A stretch of 64,000 bases of DNA from a virus: IMG/VR virus record IMGVR_UViG_3300019776_000657, positions 1-64,000 of that record; one strand, 5' to 3'. The notes beneath the pieces are model-generated. The model saw nothing but the letters and a program-made list of their open reading frames with translations, was not told the origin of the DNA and did no database searches. The translations under genes were made by a program, and so were the position numbers. Shown one piece after another: positions 1-5,768 of the stretch; position 1 is the first letter of the stretch; every line of letters starts with the position of its first letter.

Positions 1-2
1 AT

Positions 3-99
3 GGGTCTGTAGCTTAATGGTAAAGAAACGAGCTTATACCTCGTCAAGCAGCGGCCAGATAAGCCGCCGTTGGGGGTTCGAGTCCCTCCAGACCTACCA
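3..99 (+). tRNA. tRNA with anticodon TAT (Ile?) and a 27-base variable arm
   Basis: A full cloverleaf can be drawn: acceptor GGGTCTG pairs with CAGACCT (first pair G-T), then A and an encoded CCA. The anticodon stem is ACGAG/CTCGT around loop CTTATAC, so the anticodon is TAT, which reads the Ile codon AUA. The T arm is a 5-bp stem with loop TTCGAGT. The D arm is of the short class I kind and has one G-A mismatch. Between the anticodon and T stems are 27 bases holding a perfect 5-bp GCGGC/GCCGC hairpin. Long variable arms belong to Leu, Ser and Tyr tRNAs, not Ile, so the amino acid is uncertain. Confidence 0.75.
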
Positions 100-103
100 T
101 ATC

Positions 104-180
104 GGGCTGTTAACTCAGTTGGTCAGAGTAGCCGACTCATAATCGGTTAGTCGTTGGTTCGAGCCCAACACAGCCTACCA
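104..180 (+). tRNA. tRNA with anticodon CAT (Ile2 or elongator Met)
   Basis: Acceptor GGGCTGT pairs with ACAGCCT, followed by A and an encoded CCA. The anticodon stem GCCGA/TCGGT closes loop CTCATAA, so the anticodon is CAT. The stretch around the anticodon and T arm resembles bacterial tRNA-Ile2, whose CAT is modified to lysidine to read AUA, more than initiator tRNA. Elongator Met is the alternative, and sequence alone does not settle it. It lies 4 bases after the first tRNA. Confidence 0.88.
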
Positions 181-194
181 AACAAGGAAGTATT

Positions 195-572
195 GTGGAT
201 AAAGAAACAGCAGATAAGTTGAACGAAATCAGTGACTATTTTAACGAAGCCATGGAAGAGCTCAAGACTGAACAAGAGGCCTATTGGAATTCATTGAGTA
301 AAGAAGACCAGCTAAAAGTGTTTTGTGCGGTCGTGCGTCGCATTCACAAGGGCGATATTGTAGATAAGGGCAGCTACAGATACGTACTATACCAGGTATT
401 TGACTTTGGCCCTGAAAGCTATGCACAAGCACAAATGGCTGGCTATTTAGCACTCCACAATTCTATCTTTGATGGTGAACATGAGCGTGACACCTTGAAG
501 GCTTTTGCAACTCAAGTTGGAGTAGAAGACCCTGAACAGGCTGTTCACGATTTTTACCGTGGCAGACTATAA
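195..572 (+). CDS. hypothetical early protein, 125 aa
   Basis: I do not recognise this gene. A GTG start at 195 sits 5 bases after a good Shine-Dalgarno sequence (AAGGAAG, 184-190), which is why it was chosen. The product is acidic and soluble, with a helical N-terminus rich in Glu and Lys (residues 1-35) and no clear catalytic motif. It directly follows the first two tRNA genes and is followed by a closely packed run of small genes, so it is probably an early accessory gene transcribed with the tRNAs. Confidence 0.75.
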   Translation: MDKETADKLNEISDYFNEAMEELKTEQEAYWNSLSKEDQLKVFCAVVRRIHKGDIVDKGSYRYVLYQVFDFGPESYAQAQMAGYLALHNSIFDGEHERDTLKAFATQVGVEDPEQAVHDFYRGRL

Positions 573-582
573 GGAGAACAAA

Positions 583-783
583 ATGCCATGCTATAAGTGT
601 AGTAACGGAAAGTATAAATACGGAGAACGTGGGCGCTGTCAGTTTGACACGCTCTCCAGCTGTGAAGCAGCTGAACGAGCAATTCATGCTCGCGAAGGTG
701 ACAAGGCTAAAAAAGAACTGTCGCCTTGTGACGATTGTAAAAAGACTCTTGAAACCAAAGGCGTCAAGAGTTATAATATATAA
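583..783 (+). CDS. small cysteine-rich protein, 66 aa
   Basis: The start at 583 is preceded by AAGGAG (571-576); an upstream in-frame start would overlap the previous gene. The product begins MPCYKC and has further cysteines at CQF, SSC and CDDC, so two metal-binding CxxC pairs are likely. Short proteins or domains beginning PCYKC-NGKYKYG occur in other tailed phages, but I know no established function. It overlaps nothing and its stop abuts the next start (TAAATG), which suggests cotranslation. Confidence 0.75.
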   Translation: MPCYKCSNGKYKYGERGRCQFDTLSSCEAAERAIHAREGDKAKKELSPCDDCKKTLETKGVKSYNI

Positions 784-1092
784 ATGACGAAACGATACCA
801 GATCACAGCCATAATTTATGACAAGCGTGGTAGAGTGATGAGTGTGGGTAAGAACTCTTACGTTAAAACTCACCCACTTCAAGCAGCCCACGCTAAACGG
901 GCCGGGGAACCGAATAAAGTGTTTCTTCACGCGGAGATTCATGCTATATCATTATGCCGTGACTTGACAAAGGCACACAGCATGAAGATATTCCGATTCT
1001 TGGAAGACGGTTCCCCGGCCTTGGCTCGGCCTTGTGTAGTATGCAACAGTGCTATTAAAGCATCTGGTATCGAAATAGTCGACCATACATGA
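784..1092 (+). CDS. cytidine deaminase-fold protein, 102 aa
   Basis: The sequence carries the zinc deaminase signature: H49-A50-E51 followed by P83-C84-V-V-C87, the ligand and proton-shuttle residues of the cytidine and dCMP deaminase superfamily. At 102 residues it is shorter than phage dCMP deaminases (about 150-190), so it may hold only the catalytic core. It could feed dUMP to the ThyX encoded about 2.6 kb downstream, or act on nucleic acid; the substrate is not shown by the sequence. The start abuts the previous stop, and the end overlaps the next start by ATGA. Confidence 0.75.
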   Translation: MTKRYQITAIIYDKRGRVMSVGKNSYVKTHPLQAAHAKRAGEPNKVFLHAEIHAISLCRDLTKAHSMKIFRFLEDGSPALARPCVVCNSAIKASGIEIVDHT

Positions 1093-1283
1093 AATTTATA
1101 GAACACCTAAAGTATACCAGGATAGAGCTTGAAACAGAAGACGGTACAGTTTATGCCACTAATGAAAATGGCTCTAGCTGGGAATGTCTTTATGGTCAAA
1201 GCTGGGAGCCTGTATACTTGGACGAAGAAGAACGCTGCTCAAAGGCGTTCAAAGAATACTTTTCCTTGATAGCTCAGAGGTAG
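1089..1283 (+). CDS. hypothetical protein, 64 aa, 3' end inside tRNA-Asn
   Basis: I do not recognise it. The ATG at 1089 overlaps the stop of the deaminase-fold gene (ATGA), a typical translational-coupling arrangement. The product is acidic, with several aromatic residues. Its last codons and stop (TAG, 1281-1283) lie within the D arm of the tRNA-Asn gene that begins at 1263, so cutting out the tRNA would remove the end of this reading frame from the transcript. Confidence 0.65.
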   Translation: MKFIEHLKYTRIELETEDGTVYATNENGSSWECLYGQSWEPVYLDEEERCSKAFKEYFSLIAQR

Positions 1284-1337
1284 AGCAAACGGCTGTTAAC
1301 CGTTGGGTCCGTGGTTCGATCCCACGTCGAGGAGCCA
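1263..1337 (+). tRNA. tRNA-Asn (GTT)
   Basis: Acceptor TCCTTGA pairs with TCGAGGA, followed by discriminator G and encoded CCA. Anticodon stem AACGG/CCGTT closes loop CTGTTAA with anticodon GTT. D and T arms are standard (T loop TTCGATC). Its 5' 21 bases overlap the end of the preceding coding sequence, and tRNA-Ser starts 2 bases after it. Confidence 0.96.
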
Positions 1338-1338
1338 T

Positions 1339-1430
1339 AGTGAGTTGGATGAGAGGCTTATATCACTTTCCTGCTAAGAAAGAGATTCAGGAAACTGGAT
1401 CCGTGGGTTCGAATCCCACACTCACTGCCA
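1339..1430 (+). tRNA. tRNA-Ser (GCT)
   Basis: Acceptor AGTGAGT pairs with ACTCACT, followed by discriminator G and encoded CCA. Loop CTGCTAA gives anticodon GCT. A long variable arm (around AGGAAACTGGATCC) is as expected for a serine tRNA. The T arm is GTGGG, loop TTCGAAT, CCCAC. Confidence 0.96.
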
Positions 1431-1475
1431 GTTTTGTCACCGCGGGTATTCCGCATTTTTACCAAAGGTAATTTT

Positions 1476-1616
1476 ATGAAGAAGTTTATCCTATCCCTAG
1501 CCGGCTTAGCAGGAGCTGCAGCTCCTGCCCCTGCAAAGGCTGCTTCAGCCCCTAAGAAGGCAGCTTCAGCTCCTGCTAAGCCTGCTAGTGCTCCTGCTAA
1601 GCCTGCCAGCAAGTAA
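1476..1616 (+). CDS. small exported Lys/Ala/Pro-repeat peptide, 46 aa
   Basis: The start at 1476 follows AAAGG (1464-1468). The N-terminus MKKFILSLAGLAG with AAAPAPA after it has the form of a Sec signal peptide: two lysines, a hydrophobic stretch and small residues suiting signal peptidase. What remains is a low-complexity tail of PAKPASA-type repeats with no cysteine, so it is not a lipoprotein. Such basic, Ala/Pro-rich tails resemble small acid-shock or envelope peptides, but I do not know the function. It is encoded between tRNA-Ser and a rubredoxin-like gene. Confidence 0.6.
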   Translation: MKKFILSLAGLAGAAAPAPAKAASAPKKAASAPAKPASAPAKPASK

Positions 1617-1617
1617 T

Positions 1618-1764
1618 ATGAGTAACAAGGTCTATCAGTGTTCCATCTGTGAGCATCAACACGATGAGGAGATCGACGGTCCTTGGGAAAATCTTTCCAA
1701 GTACTGGAACTGCCCTGAGTGTGGCTGTGCAAAAGAAGAGTATGTCGAAGTAACATTTGATTGA
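1618..1764 (+). CDS. rubredoxin-like protein, 48 aa
   Basis: This short frame (ATG at 1618, one base after the previous stop) encodes a protein with C8-x2-C11 and C32-P-E-C35-G, with an aromatic-rich middle (W23, Y29, W30). That is the spacing and sequence style of rubredoxins, in which four cysteines hold a single iron for one-electron transfer. At 48 residues it is close to the usual 50-55. A zinc-ribbon with only structural zinc is the main alternative. An electron-transfer partner is not evident in the window. Confidence 0.7.
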   Translation: MSNKVYQCSICEHQHDEEIDGPWENLSKYWNCPECGCAKEEYVEVTFD

Positions 1765-1765
1765 C

Positions 1766-1858
1766 ATGGAATTTCTACAATTATTTGACGACATGCCCCT
1801 AGGCTACCTAGTCTGGGGATTTGATAGATATGGGTTTGTTGTAGTTGTAGAGGTTTAA
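1766..1858 (+). CDS. possible 30-aa peptide before tRNA-Gly
   Basis: A 31-codon frame starts one base after the rubredoxin-like stop and ends one base before tRNA-Gly. The predicted product is hydrophobic toward its C-terminus (a VVVVEV end). There is no distinct Shine-Dalgarno sequence, so translation would rely on coupling. The tight packing favours a real gene, but the length makes this weak. Confidence 0.35.
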   Translation: MEFLQLFDDMPLGYLVWGFDRYGFVVVVEV

Positions 1859-1859
1859 T

Positions 1860-1937
1860 GCGGGCAGACAGGTGAAGGGGCCACCAGCAGCCTTCCAAGC
1901 TGAAGATCGCGGAGTTCGACTCTCCCTGCCCGCTCCA
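1860..1937 (+). tRNA. tRNA-Gly (TCC)
   Basis: Acceptor GCGGGCA pairs with TGCCCGC, followed by discriminator T and encoded CCA. The anticodon loop CTTCCAA on a CAGC/GCTG stem gives anticodon TCC. The acceptor, anticodon arm and discriminator closely match bacterial tRNA-Gly(TCC). Confidence 0.95.
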
Positions 1938-1949
1938 ACAATTATTGAC

Positions 1950-1978
1950 TTGAACTACCCAACTGTTTGGATTATAAT
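1950..1978 (+). promoter_or_regulatory. sigma70-type promoter (TTGAAC-17-TATAAT)
   Basis: The -35 box TTGAAC (1950-1955) and a perfect -10 box TATAAT (1973-1978) are 17 bases apart, directly after tRNA-Gly. The expected transcription start (about 1985) lies just inside the next small reading frame, so this promoter fits the gene at 2141 better than the frame starting at 1981. Confidence 0.65.
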
Positions 1979-1980
1979 AT

Positions 1981-2139
1981 ATGGATAAAGAGTACTTTGT
2001 TTTCAAAACAATCTTGACTGCACTAGACCTAAACTTGGTAGGCGAAGGCCTACGAAACTTTGTTATGAGCAGTACTGGTTGTACTCTTGAACTTTTTGAA
2101 CAGGTCTATGAACAAATCCAAGCAGCTTGGATGAAATAA
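1981..2139 (+). CDS. hypothetical small protein, 52 aa
   Basis: An ATG at 1981 opens a 52-codon frame with protein-like composition (helical, Leu and Phe rich, two tryptophan-free hydrophobic faces and a Gln-rich end). I do not recognise it. There is no Shine-Dalgarno sequence, and the ATG lies only 3 bases after the -10 box, so if it is translated the message probably comes from an upstream start. It ends one base before the next gene. Confidence 0.45.
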   Translation: MDKEYFVFKTILTALDLNLVGEGLRNFVMSSTGCTLELFEQVYEQIQAAWMK

Positions 2140-2140
2140 T

Positions 2141-2545
2141 ATGAGAAAACCTCACTACACTAATACTACTAACCCAGTCAACTTTCCAAAAGATGCCTGG
2201 CCGTTCCCCACTAAAACACAACCTTATGCAATGAAAACCAACACTGTTCAAGACGACATGAGTGACTTTGATATCCGAATTTGTCATGGTTATAATCGTC
2301 ATGACAATCGTGGTGGTGTTACCATTGCCTACCGTAAATGTAGCAACTGGCGTAATACTAGAATGGTAGAGGTTGCCCTAGCCTATTGTTCACCAAAAGA
2401 CAGCTTCAACAAGAAGATTGGCGTTGAACTGGCCGTAGAACGTTTTGTCAATGGCAACACTGTAATGGTTCCTGTTCGTCAAGGACACGATGATACCATT
2501 GTAGGCAATCTATTAGCCATGTTTTACCACGATATCATTGCATGA
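2141..2545 (+). CDS. hypothetical protein, 134 aa
   Basis: I do not recognise this gene. The product is soluble and slightly basic, with a disordered, Pro/Thr-rich first 35 residues and then a compact-looking domain (residues 45-134) that ends in a hydrophobic helix. No metal-binding or nucleotide-binding motif is visible. A weak hairpin (ATGTAC/GTACAT, 2545-2565) follows its stop and may end transcription before the strong promoter at 2577. Confidence 0.7.
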   Translation: MRKPHYTNTTNPVNFPKDAWPFPTKTQPYAMKTNTVQDDMSDFDIRICHGYNRHDNRGGVTIAYRKCSNWRNTRMVEVALAYCSPKDSFNKKIGVELAVERFVNGNTVMVPVRQGHDDTIVGNLLAMFYHDIIA

Positions 2546-2576
2546 TGTACGCCCCTGTGGTACATAAAATTTTAGA

Positions 2577-2605
2577 TTGACATTTTATTTCCCATGTTAT
2601 ATAAT
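2577..2605 (+). promoter_or_regulatory. perfect-consensus sigma70 promoter (TTGACA-17-TATAAT)
   Basis: TTGACA at 2577-2582 and TATAAT at 2600-2605 are both perfect, with the ideal 17-base spacer. It stands 20 bases before the HNH endonuclease start and is the strongest-looking promoter in the window. Confidence 0.85.
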
Positions 2606-2624
2606 ATAATTTTGGGAGACACTA

Positions 2625-3230
2625 ATGACAATAGCAGAATTAATAATAGCAAAAAACAATTTACCGTTTATCTGGAAGAAAAAACACGGTAATTCTCCGG
2701 AAATAACCACTAAGTCTTTTATAAATGTCCTAATACATTCAGATTCTACTGTAGAGGTGTCTGAGCTGTTAGGTATAGGTGAACAAACAGTAAACAGAAG
2801 TATTGTTAAACAACTAAGACCAATATTTGGCAAATTGAACGGCGGAAATGAAACCTGGAAGTATATACTACTAAATTCAATAGAGTATAAACAGTGCCAT
2901 ACTTGTACAGAGATAAAGCCGTACTCAAAATTTGGTAATGATAAATCCACACCTGATGGTAAATACCATAAATGCAGGTACTGTAGATCTTTTGATAATG
3001 CTTCGCTATATCAAGCCAGAAAACTGAGAATACCTAGCTGGCACGCCCAAGAAAAAACTAAGATAGCTGAGTTTTACGATAACTGCCCAGAAGGGTATCA
3101 TGTAGACCACATAATACCGCTACAGGGCGCAAATGTTTCTGGATTACATACCCTGAATAATTTGCAGTATCTACCCGCTAAGGACAATGTCCTAAAAGGG
3201 AACTCATTTGATATTATGGGGGATTGGTGA
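2625..3230 (+). CDS. HNH homing-type endonuclease, 201 aa
   Basis: The start is preceded by GGGAG (2614-2618). Residues about 1-80 form a helical, HTH-like DNA-binding region. Residues about 85-125 hold a zinc ribbon (CHTC then CRYC), followed by a beta-beta-alpha-metal nuclease core reading HVDHIIPL with an asparagine about 20 residues later and a basic end, the HNH layout of phage mobile endonucleases. Its final codons and stop (TGA, 3228-3230) lie inside the tRNA-Leu gene. It has its own consensus promoter and AT-rich codon use unlike its neighbours, both signs of a free-standing mobile gene inserted beside a tRNA. Confidence 0.88.
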   Translation: MTIAELIIAKNNLPFIWKKKHGNSPEITTKSFINVLIHSDSTVEVSELLGIGEQTVNRSIVKQLRPIFGKLNGGNETWKYILLNSIEYKQCHTCTEIKPYSKFGNDKSTPDGKYHKCRYCRSFDNASLYQARKLRIPSWHAQEKTKIAEFYDNCPEGYHVDHIIPLQGANVSGLHTLNNLQYLPAKDNVLKGNSFDIMGDW

Positions 3231-3300
3231 AATTGGCAAACACACTTCTCTTAAACAGAAGCACTTCGGTTTGTGGGTTCGAGTCCCTCATCCCCCACCA
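3218..3300 (+). tRNA. tRNA-Leu (TAA)
   Basis: Acceptor GGGGGAT pairs with ATCCCCC, followed by A and encoded CCA. Anticodon stem CTTCT/AGAAG closes loop CTTAAAC, anticodon TAA. A class II variable arm with a CTTCGG turn and a standard T arm are present. Its first 13 bases overlap the end of the HNH gene. Confidence 0.95.
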
Positions 3301-3304
3301 ACAC

Positions 3305-3335
3305 AAGCCACAGCAGAACTTGCTGTGGCTTTTTT
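3305..3335 (+). terminator. rho-independent terminator after tRNA-Leu
   Basis: An 11-bp stem AAGCCACAGCA/TGCTGTGGCTT with a 5-base loop runs straight into six T residues (3330-3335). It closes the tRNA and HNH transcription unit. Confidence 0.9.
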
Positions 3336-3365
3336 CGCTTTTAATTTTAACCACGAGAGAAAATA

Positions 3366-3668
3366 ATGGAACTATATTTTGGTGTTGTAGATTTTGAAGA
3401 GTTTGACAACGTTGATCCCAGTGACACATTTCAACACAATGGTAAGCACTACTGGTATAGCGCTGTGATTGATGAGGATCAGATCTGTTTCTATGATACC
3501 TGCGGACGGCATTTTCCCATTGCACTAGAAAATGCCCATGAAGCAGATATGGCTTTGTTTGCAGCTAAAAAGATGCATGGCATGCTTAAAGAATGTGATC
3601 AGGTTCGTGAGCGTGTAATGAATGAAGTAGATCAAGTCATTGATTTCTTTGAAAAGGGCAGCCGTTGA
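3366..3668 (+). CDS. hypothetical protein, 100 aa
   Basis: I do not recognise it. The start follows GAGAGAAAATA. The product is acidic, with an aromatic-rich beta-like N-terminal half (FGVVDFEEF, HYWYSAV) and a long C-terminal helix (about residues 60-98). The stop overlaps the TTG start of thyX, so the two are translationally coupled and may serve the same nucleotide-metabolism stage, although nothing in the sequence proves that. Confidence 0.7.
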   Translation: MELYFGVVDFEEFDNVDPSDTFQHNGKHYWYSAVIDEDQICFYDTCGRHFPIALENAHEADMALFAAKKMHGMLKECDQVRERVMNEVDQVIDFFEKGSR

Positions 3669-4336
3669 ATAGTGTAAAATTGGTAGGGGTCACAGAGAGT
3701 AAGATCCCAGAAGTCCCAACTGTCAATGACATGTTGGCCTATATTGCCAGAGTAAGCAATCCCAACAACCAGCTTAACACAGAAACTGCTCCAAAGCTAT
3801 TGAAGTACTTGGTGAAACATCAACACTGGAGTCCATTTGAAATGGCTCACATGGTGGTGGAGATCAATACCACTCGTGACATTGCTCGCCAGATCCTACG
3901 TCATCGCAGCTTTAGCTTTCAAGAGTTTAGCCAGCGTTATGCTAGAGCAGATGACTTGGGCTTTGATATTCGTGAAGCACGAATGCAGGACGAAAAGAAT
4001 CGTCAAGCAAGTTTGGAGACTGATGATCGAGAACTACGAAAAGTATGGGAAGCACAACAGCAAGACGTACTTCGAACAGTAAAGCGAGCCTATACTTGGG
4101 CATTGACAAATGGCATTGCCAAAGAACAGGCTAGAGCAGTATTGCCAGAAGGCCTGACACAGAGTCGATTATACATGGCTGGAAGTGTTCGTAGTTGGAT
4201 TCACTACTGTTTGCTACGAACAGACATGGCTACACAAAAGGAACACCGCGATGTAGCCCAAAAGTGCTTGGATGTGTTACTAACACAGTTTCCAGCATTG
4301 AAAGATGTATTGAACAATGAAATTCAGCAACAGTGA
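3665..4336 (+). CDS. thyX: flavin-dependent thymidylate synthase ThyX
   Basis: ThyX makes dTMP from dUMP using methylene-tetrahydrofolate, FAD and NADPH. The signature RHRSFSFQEFSQRY matches the family motif RHRxxSxxxxSxRY, which binds dUMP and FAD. The length of 223 residues is usual for phage ThyX. The chosen TTG start at 3665 overlaps the previous stop (TTGA), and no better in-frame start with a ribosome site is visible. The 3' end overlaps the next gene by 20 bases. With the dUTPase (23653) and possibly the deaminase-fold protein (784) it would form a dUMP to dTMP supply line for phage DNA synthesis. Confidence 0.95.
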   Translation: MNSVKLVGVTESKIPEVPTVNDMLAYIARVSNPNNQLNTETAPKLLKYLVKHQHWSPFEMAHMVVEINTTRDIARQILRHRSFSFQEFSQRYARADDLGFDIREARMQDEKNRQASLETDDRELRKVWEAQQQDVLRTVKRAYTWALTNGIAKEQARAVLPEGLTQSRLYMAGSVRSWIHYCLLRTDMATQKEHRDVAQKCLDVLLTQFPALKDVLNNEIQQQ

Positions 4337-4571
4337 GTTCAATCCATTAATCAAGGTACTAGAACTATTTGAAGATGACAGCGACTACTTGACCCTAGAA
4401 GTATTGCAGACTTTTACCACCCTATTAACCTACGGTGGTGTGGTCTGTGAAACCACAGACGAAGCAATTGCTTGTATTGCAGAACTGGAAGATTTAGGAT
4501 TGGTAACAGTCACAGAAACAACAGAAGACAACAAAACTCTTTTTAAAGTAAAATCAAATTATGGCAAATAA
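4317..4571 (+). CDS. hypothetical acidic protein, 84 aa
   Basis: I do not recognise it. The product is strongly acidic and looks like a small alpha/beta domain of winged-helix type (helix 8-18, helix 25-36, helix 45-57, then a beta hairpin around VTVTETTEDNKTLFKV), but no residues prove DNA binding. Its ATG lies within the last codons of thyX and its end overlaps the next gene by 11 bases, so it is part of a coupled cluster. Confidence 0.65.
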   Translation: MKFSNSEFNPLIKVLELFEDDSDYLTLEVLQTFTTLLTYGGVVCETTDEAIACIAELEDLGLVTVTETTEDNKTLFKVKSNYGK

Positions 4572-4944
4572 AGGTGGTGGCGCTAGCAAAGTAGGCCAGG
4601 CTAATAGTTACAAGGCAAACAAAACTTGGGAACGCAATCGTACTCGTCGATTGAAGAAGCTGTTGACAACCCAACCCAATAACGAACAGATTTTGAAAGC
4701 CCTGGGTAATATTCACTATCGTCGCAAGACTCCTACAACACCTTTCTGGTCAAAGAGCATGATCAACCAGGCCAGGTTATTCATGATGTTTTGTGGAAAA
4801 GTAGACATGAATATGTTTTCTAAGAATGAAAAGTTGAGTGGTCCAGCACTGATGACCAAGGGTCCTAACGCCGAGTTCAAGGCACAACCCACAAATGAAA
4901 AGACAATGTTTAACTTGGGAACACGGGCACGGTGGTATCAATGA
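4561..4944 (+). CDS. hypothetical basic protein, 127 aa
   Basis: I do not recognise it. The start overlaps the previous gene. The first 35 residues are Gly-, Asn- and Arg/Lys-rich (ERNRTRRLKKLL), which suits nucleic-acid binding. The middle carries a WSKSMINQARLF helix and the end is unstructured. It stands between small coupled genes and ends in an ATGA overlap with the next one. Confidence 0.7.
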   Translation: MANKGGGASKVGQANSYKANKTWERNRTRRLKKLLTTQPNNEQILKALGNIHYRRKTPTTPFWSKSMINQARLFMMFCGKVDMNMFSKNEKLSGPALMTKGPNAEFKAQPTNEKTMFNLGTRARWYQ

Positions 4945-5201
4945 CAGGACTGTCTTTTTATGTGTTGTGTGCCATCACCACAGGTTTGGTGGCAGTGTAT
5001 GAACTGTTTTGGCCTGTTATTACACAACTAAAAATTACTCACCAGGAACTCAGTGTGGTACGTTATTCAAAGTTAACCTTGACCTCATTTTTTGTGTTGA
5101 GTGTGTTGGTGGCCCCACTAATACTGCCTGCTTGTATTATTCCCAGTAAAGGCGAGCGTTTCCGTCAAGCACTGGTTACGAACCTGGAAAAAAGCAATTA
5201 A
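4941..5201 (+). CDS. small inner-membrane protein, 86 aa
   Basis: Two hydrophobic segments (about residues 3-24 and 47-71) predict a two-pass membrane protein with a short polar tail. The ATG at 4941 overlaps the previous stop (ATGA) and was preferred over an in-frame GTG 9 bases upstream. I do not recognise a family. Early phage membrane peptides often act on host transport or superinfection, but no such role can be read from this sequence. Confidence 0.65.
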   Translation: MTGLSFYVLCAITTGLVAVYELFWPVITQLKITHQELSVVRYSKLTLTSFFVLSVLVAPLILPACIIPSKGERFRQALVTNLEKSN

Positions 5202-5210
5202 ATTTCTCAC

Positions 5211-5239
5211 TCGACAAGAGGTGCTATTTCTACTATAAT
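5211..5239 (+). promoter_or_regulatory. ssrA: sigma70-type promoter (TCGACA-17-TATAAT)
   Basis: TCGACA (5211-5216) and TATAAT (5234-5239) are 17 bases apart. The start region after the -10 box (GTTGTTCTTTAACGG) resembles that after the promoters at 9907 and 18199. It stands upstream of a 90-aa gene and the tmRNA acceptor piece, so it could drive tmRNA synthesis. Confidence 0.7.
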
Positions 5240-5264
5240 AGTTGTTCTTTAACGGTAGACAACC

Positions 5265-5537
5265 ATGAAACTGAAGACATTTGTATACGAAGATTTGAAG
5301 GGCAAGATTAGTAACCGCACAGTATTGGTGGTTCAAGAACCAACCAGTAAACTGAGTGGTATTGATGTAACAGAAGCTAACGATGAAGTCATTGTTAACT
5401 TTGCCTTGGCATACGAAACCGCACGTCAAGCATTCTTGGCAGAAGTGAGTGCACTGCAAGCTCAGTATGACCTGGTTCACCGGTTCCGTCAGTTCTTTGA
5501 GACTAAAATGGATGCGGTAACAGTAGAAGAACTTTGA
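5265..5537 (+). CDS. hypothetical protein, 90 aa, upstream of the tmRNA
   Basis: I do not recognise it. A start at 5265 follows the promoter at 5211 with a short leader. The product looks like a beta-rich N-terminal half and a long C-terminal helix (about residues 50-88). Its stop codon (5535-5537) lies at or within the first bases of the tmRNA acceptor piece, so the two probably share a transcript, and maturation of the tmRNA would remove the 3' end of this message. Confidence 0.7.
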   Translation: MKLKTFVYEDLKGKISNRTVLVVQEPTSKLSGIDVTEANDEVIVNFALAYETARQAFLAEVSALQAQYDLVHRFRQFFETKMDAVTVEEL

Positions 5538-5601
5538 TGGTTGTAATCCCTTCGGATCGAAGGCGTGTTGGACGAGGGTTCGATTCCCTCCAGGTCCACC
5601 A
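5538..5601 (+). ncRNA. ssrA: permuted tmRNA, acceptor (3') piece
   Basis: This is the tRNA-like half of a two-piece tmRNA, encoded before the coding half. It ends in a perfect T arm (GAGGG, loop TTCGATT, CCCTC, 5574-5590), acceptor strand CAGGTCC (5591-5597), A and encoded CCA. CAGGTCC pairs over all 7 bp with GGGCCTG at 5712-5718, giving a G-U pair at position 3, the identity mark for alanyl-tRNA synthetase. CGTGTTG (5564-5570) pairs with CAGCGCG (5731-5737), forming the long helix that replaces an anticodon stem. The bases GGACG before the T arm also match known tmRNAs. The 5' boundary is uncertain by some tens of bases. Confidence 0.9.
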
Positions 5602-5612
5602 AAAAGGATTGT

Positions 5613-5768
5613 ATGACAATATTTGACTTACCCTGGTGGCAACAAGCCGTGGGATATGCAGTCTGGATCAATTATTTTTATTGGTTTTACGTACATCCGA
5701 TTCTTTTTGATGGGCCTGACCAGGTTTCGACAGCGCGAGATAGTGAAGACGGCAACTCGGCAATGTGA
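5613..5768 (+). CDS. possible 51-aa peptide between the tmRNA pieces
   Basis: An ATG at 5613 follows AAAAGGA (5602-5608) and opens a frame that crosses the spacer between the two tmRNA pieces and ends inside the coding piece. Residues 8-34 are hydrophobic and aromatic (many W, Y and F), so a single membrane span is possible. The spacer of permuted tmRNA genes is normally removed and non-coding, so this may be chance. The good ribosome site is the only positive sign. Confidence 0.35.
   Translation: MTIFDLPWWQQAVGYAVWINYFYWFYVHPILFDGPDQVSTARDSEDGNSAM

Noticed and set aside
52-67. Reading the GCGGC/GCCGC hairpin of the first tRNA as the true anticodon arm (GAT)
   Set aside because: The loop lacks the invariant T before the anticodon, and the spacing to the D arm would be far too long; ACGAG/CTCGT fits the normal position.
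463-942. 159-aa - strand open frame
   Set aside because: It lies opposite three tightly packed + strand genes that have ribosome sites and motifs, and its sequence has no protein-like features.
1434-1475. Extended N-terminus of the PAKPASA peptide
   Set aside because: It would start within the tRNA-Ser end region. The ATG at 1476 has a ribosome site and begins a good signal peptide.
2545-2565. Terminator after the 134-aa gene
   Set aside because: Only a 6-bp AT-containing stem with a 9-base loop and a mixed A/T tail, so it is not listed as a supported terminator.
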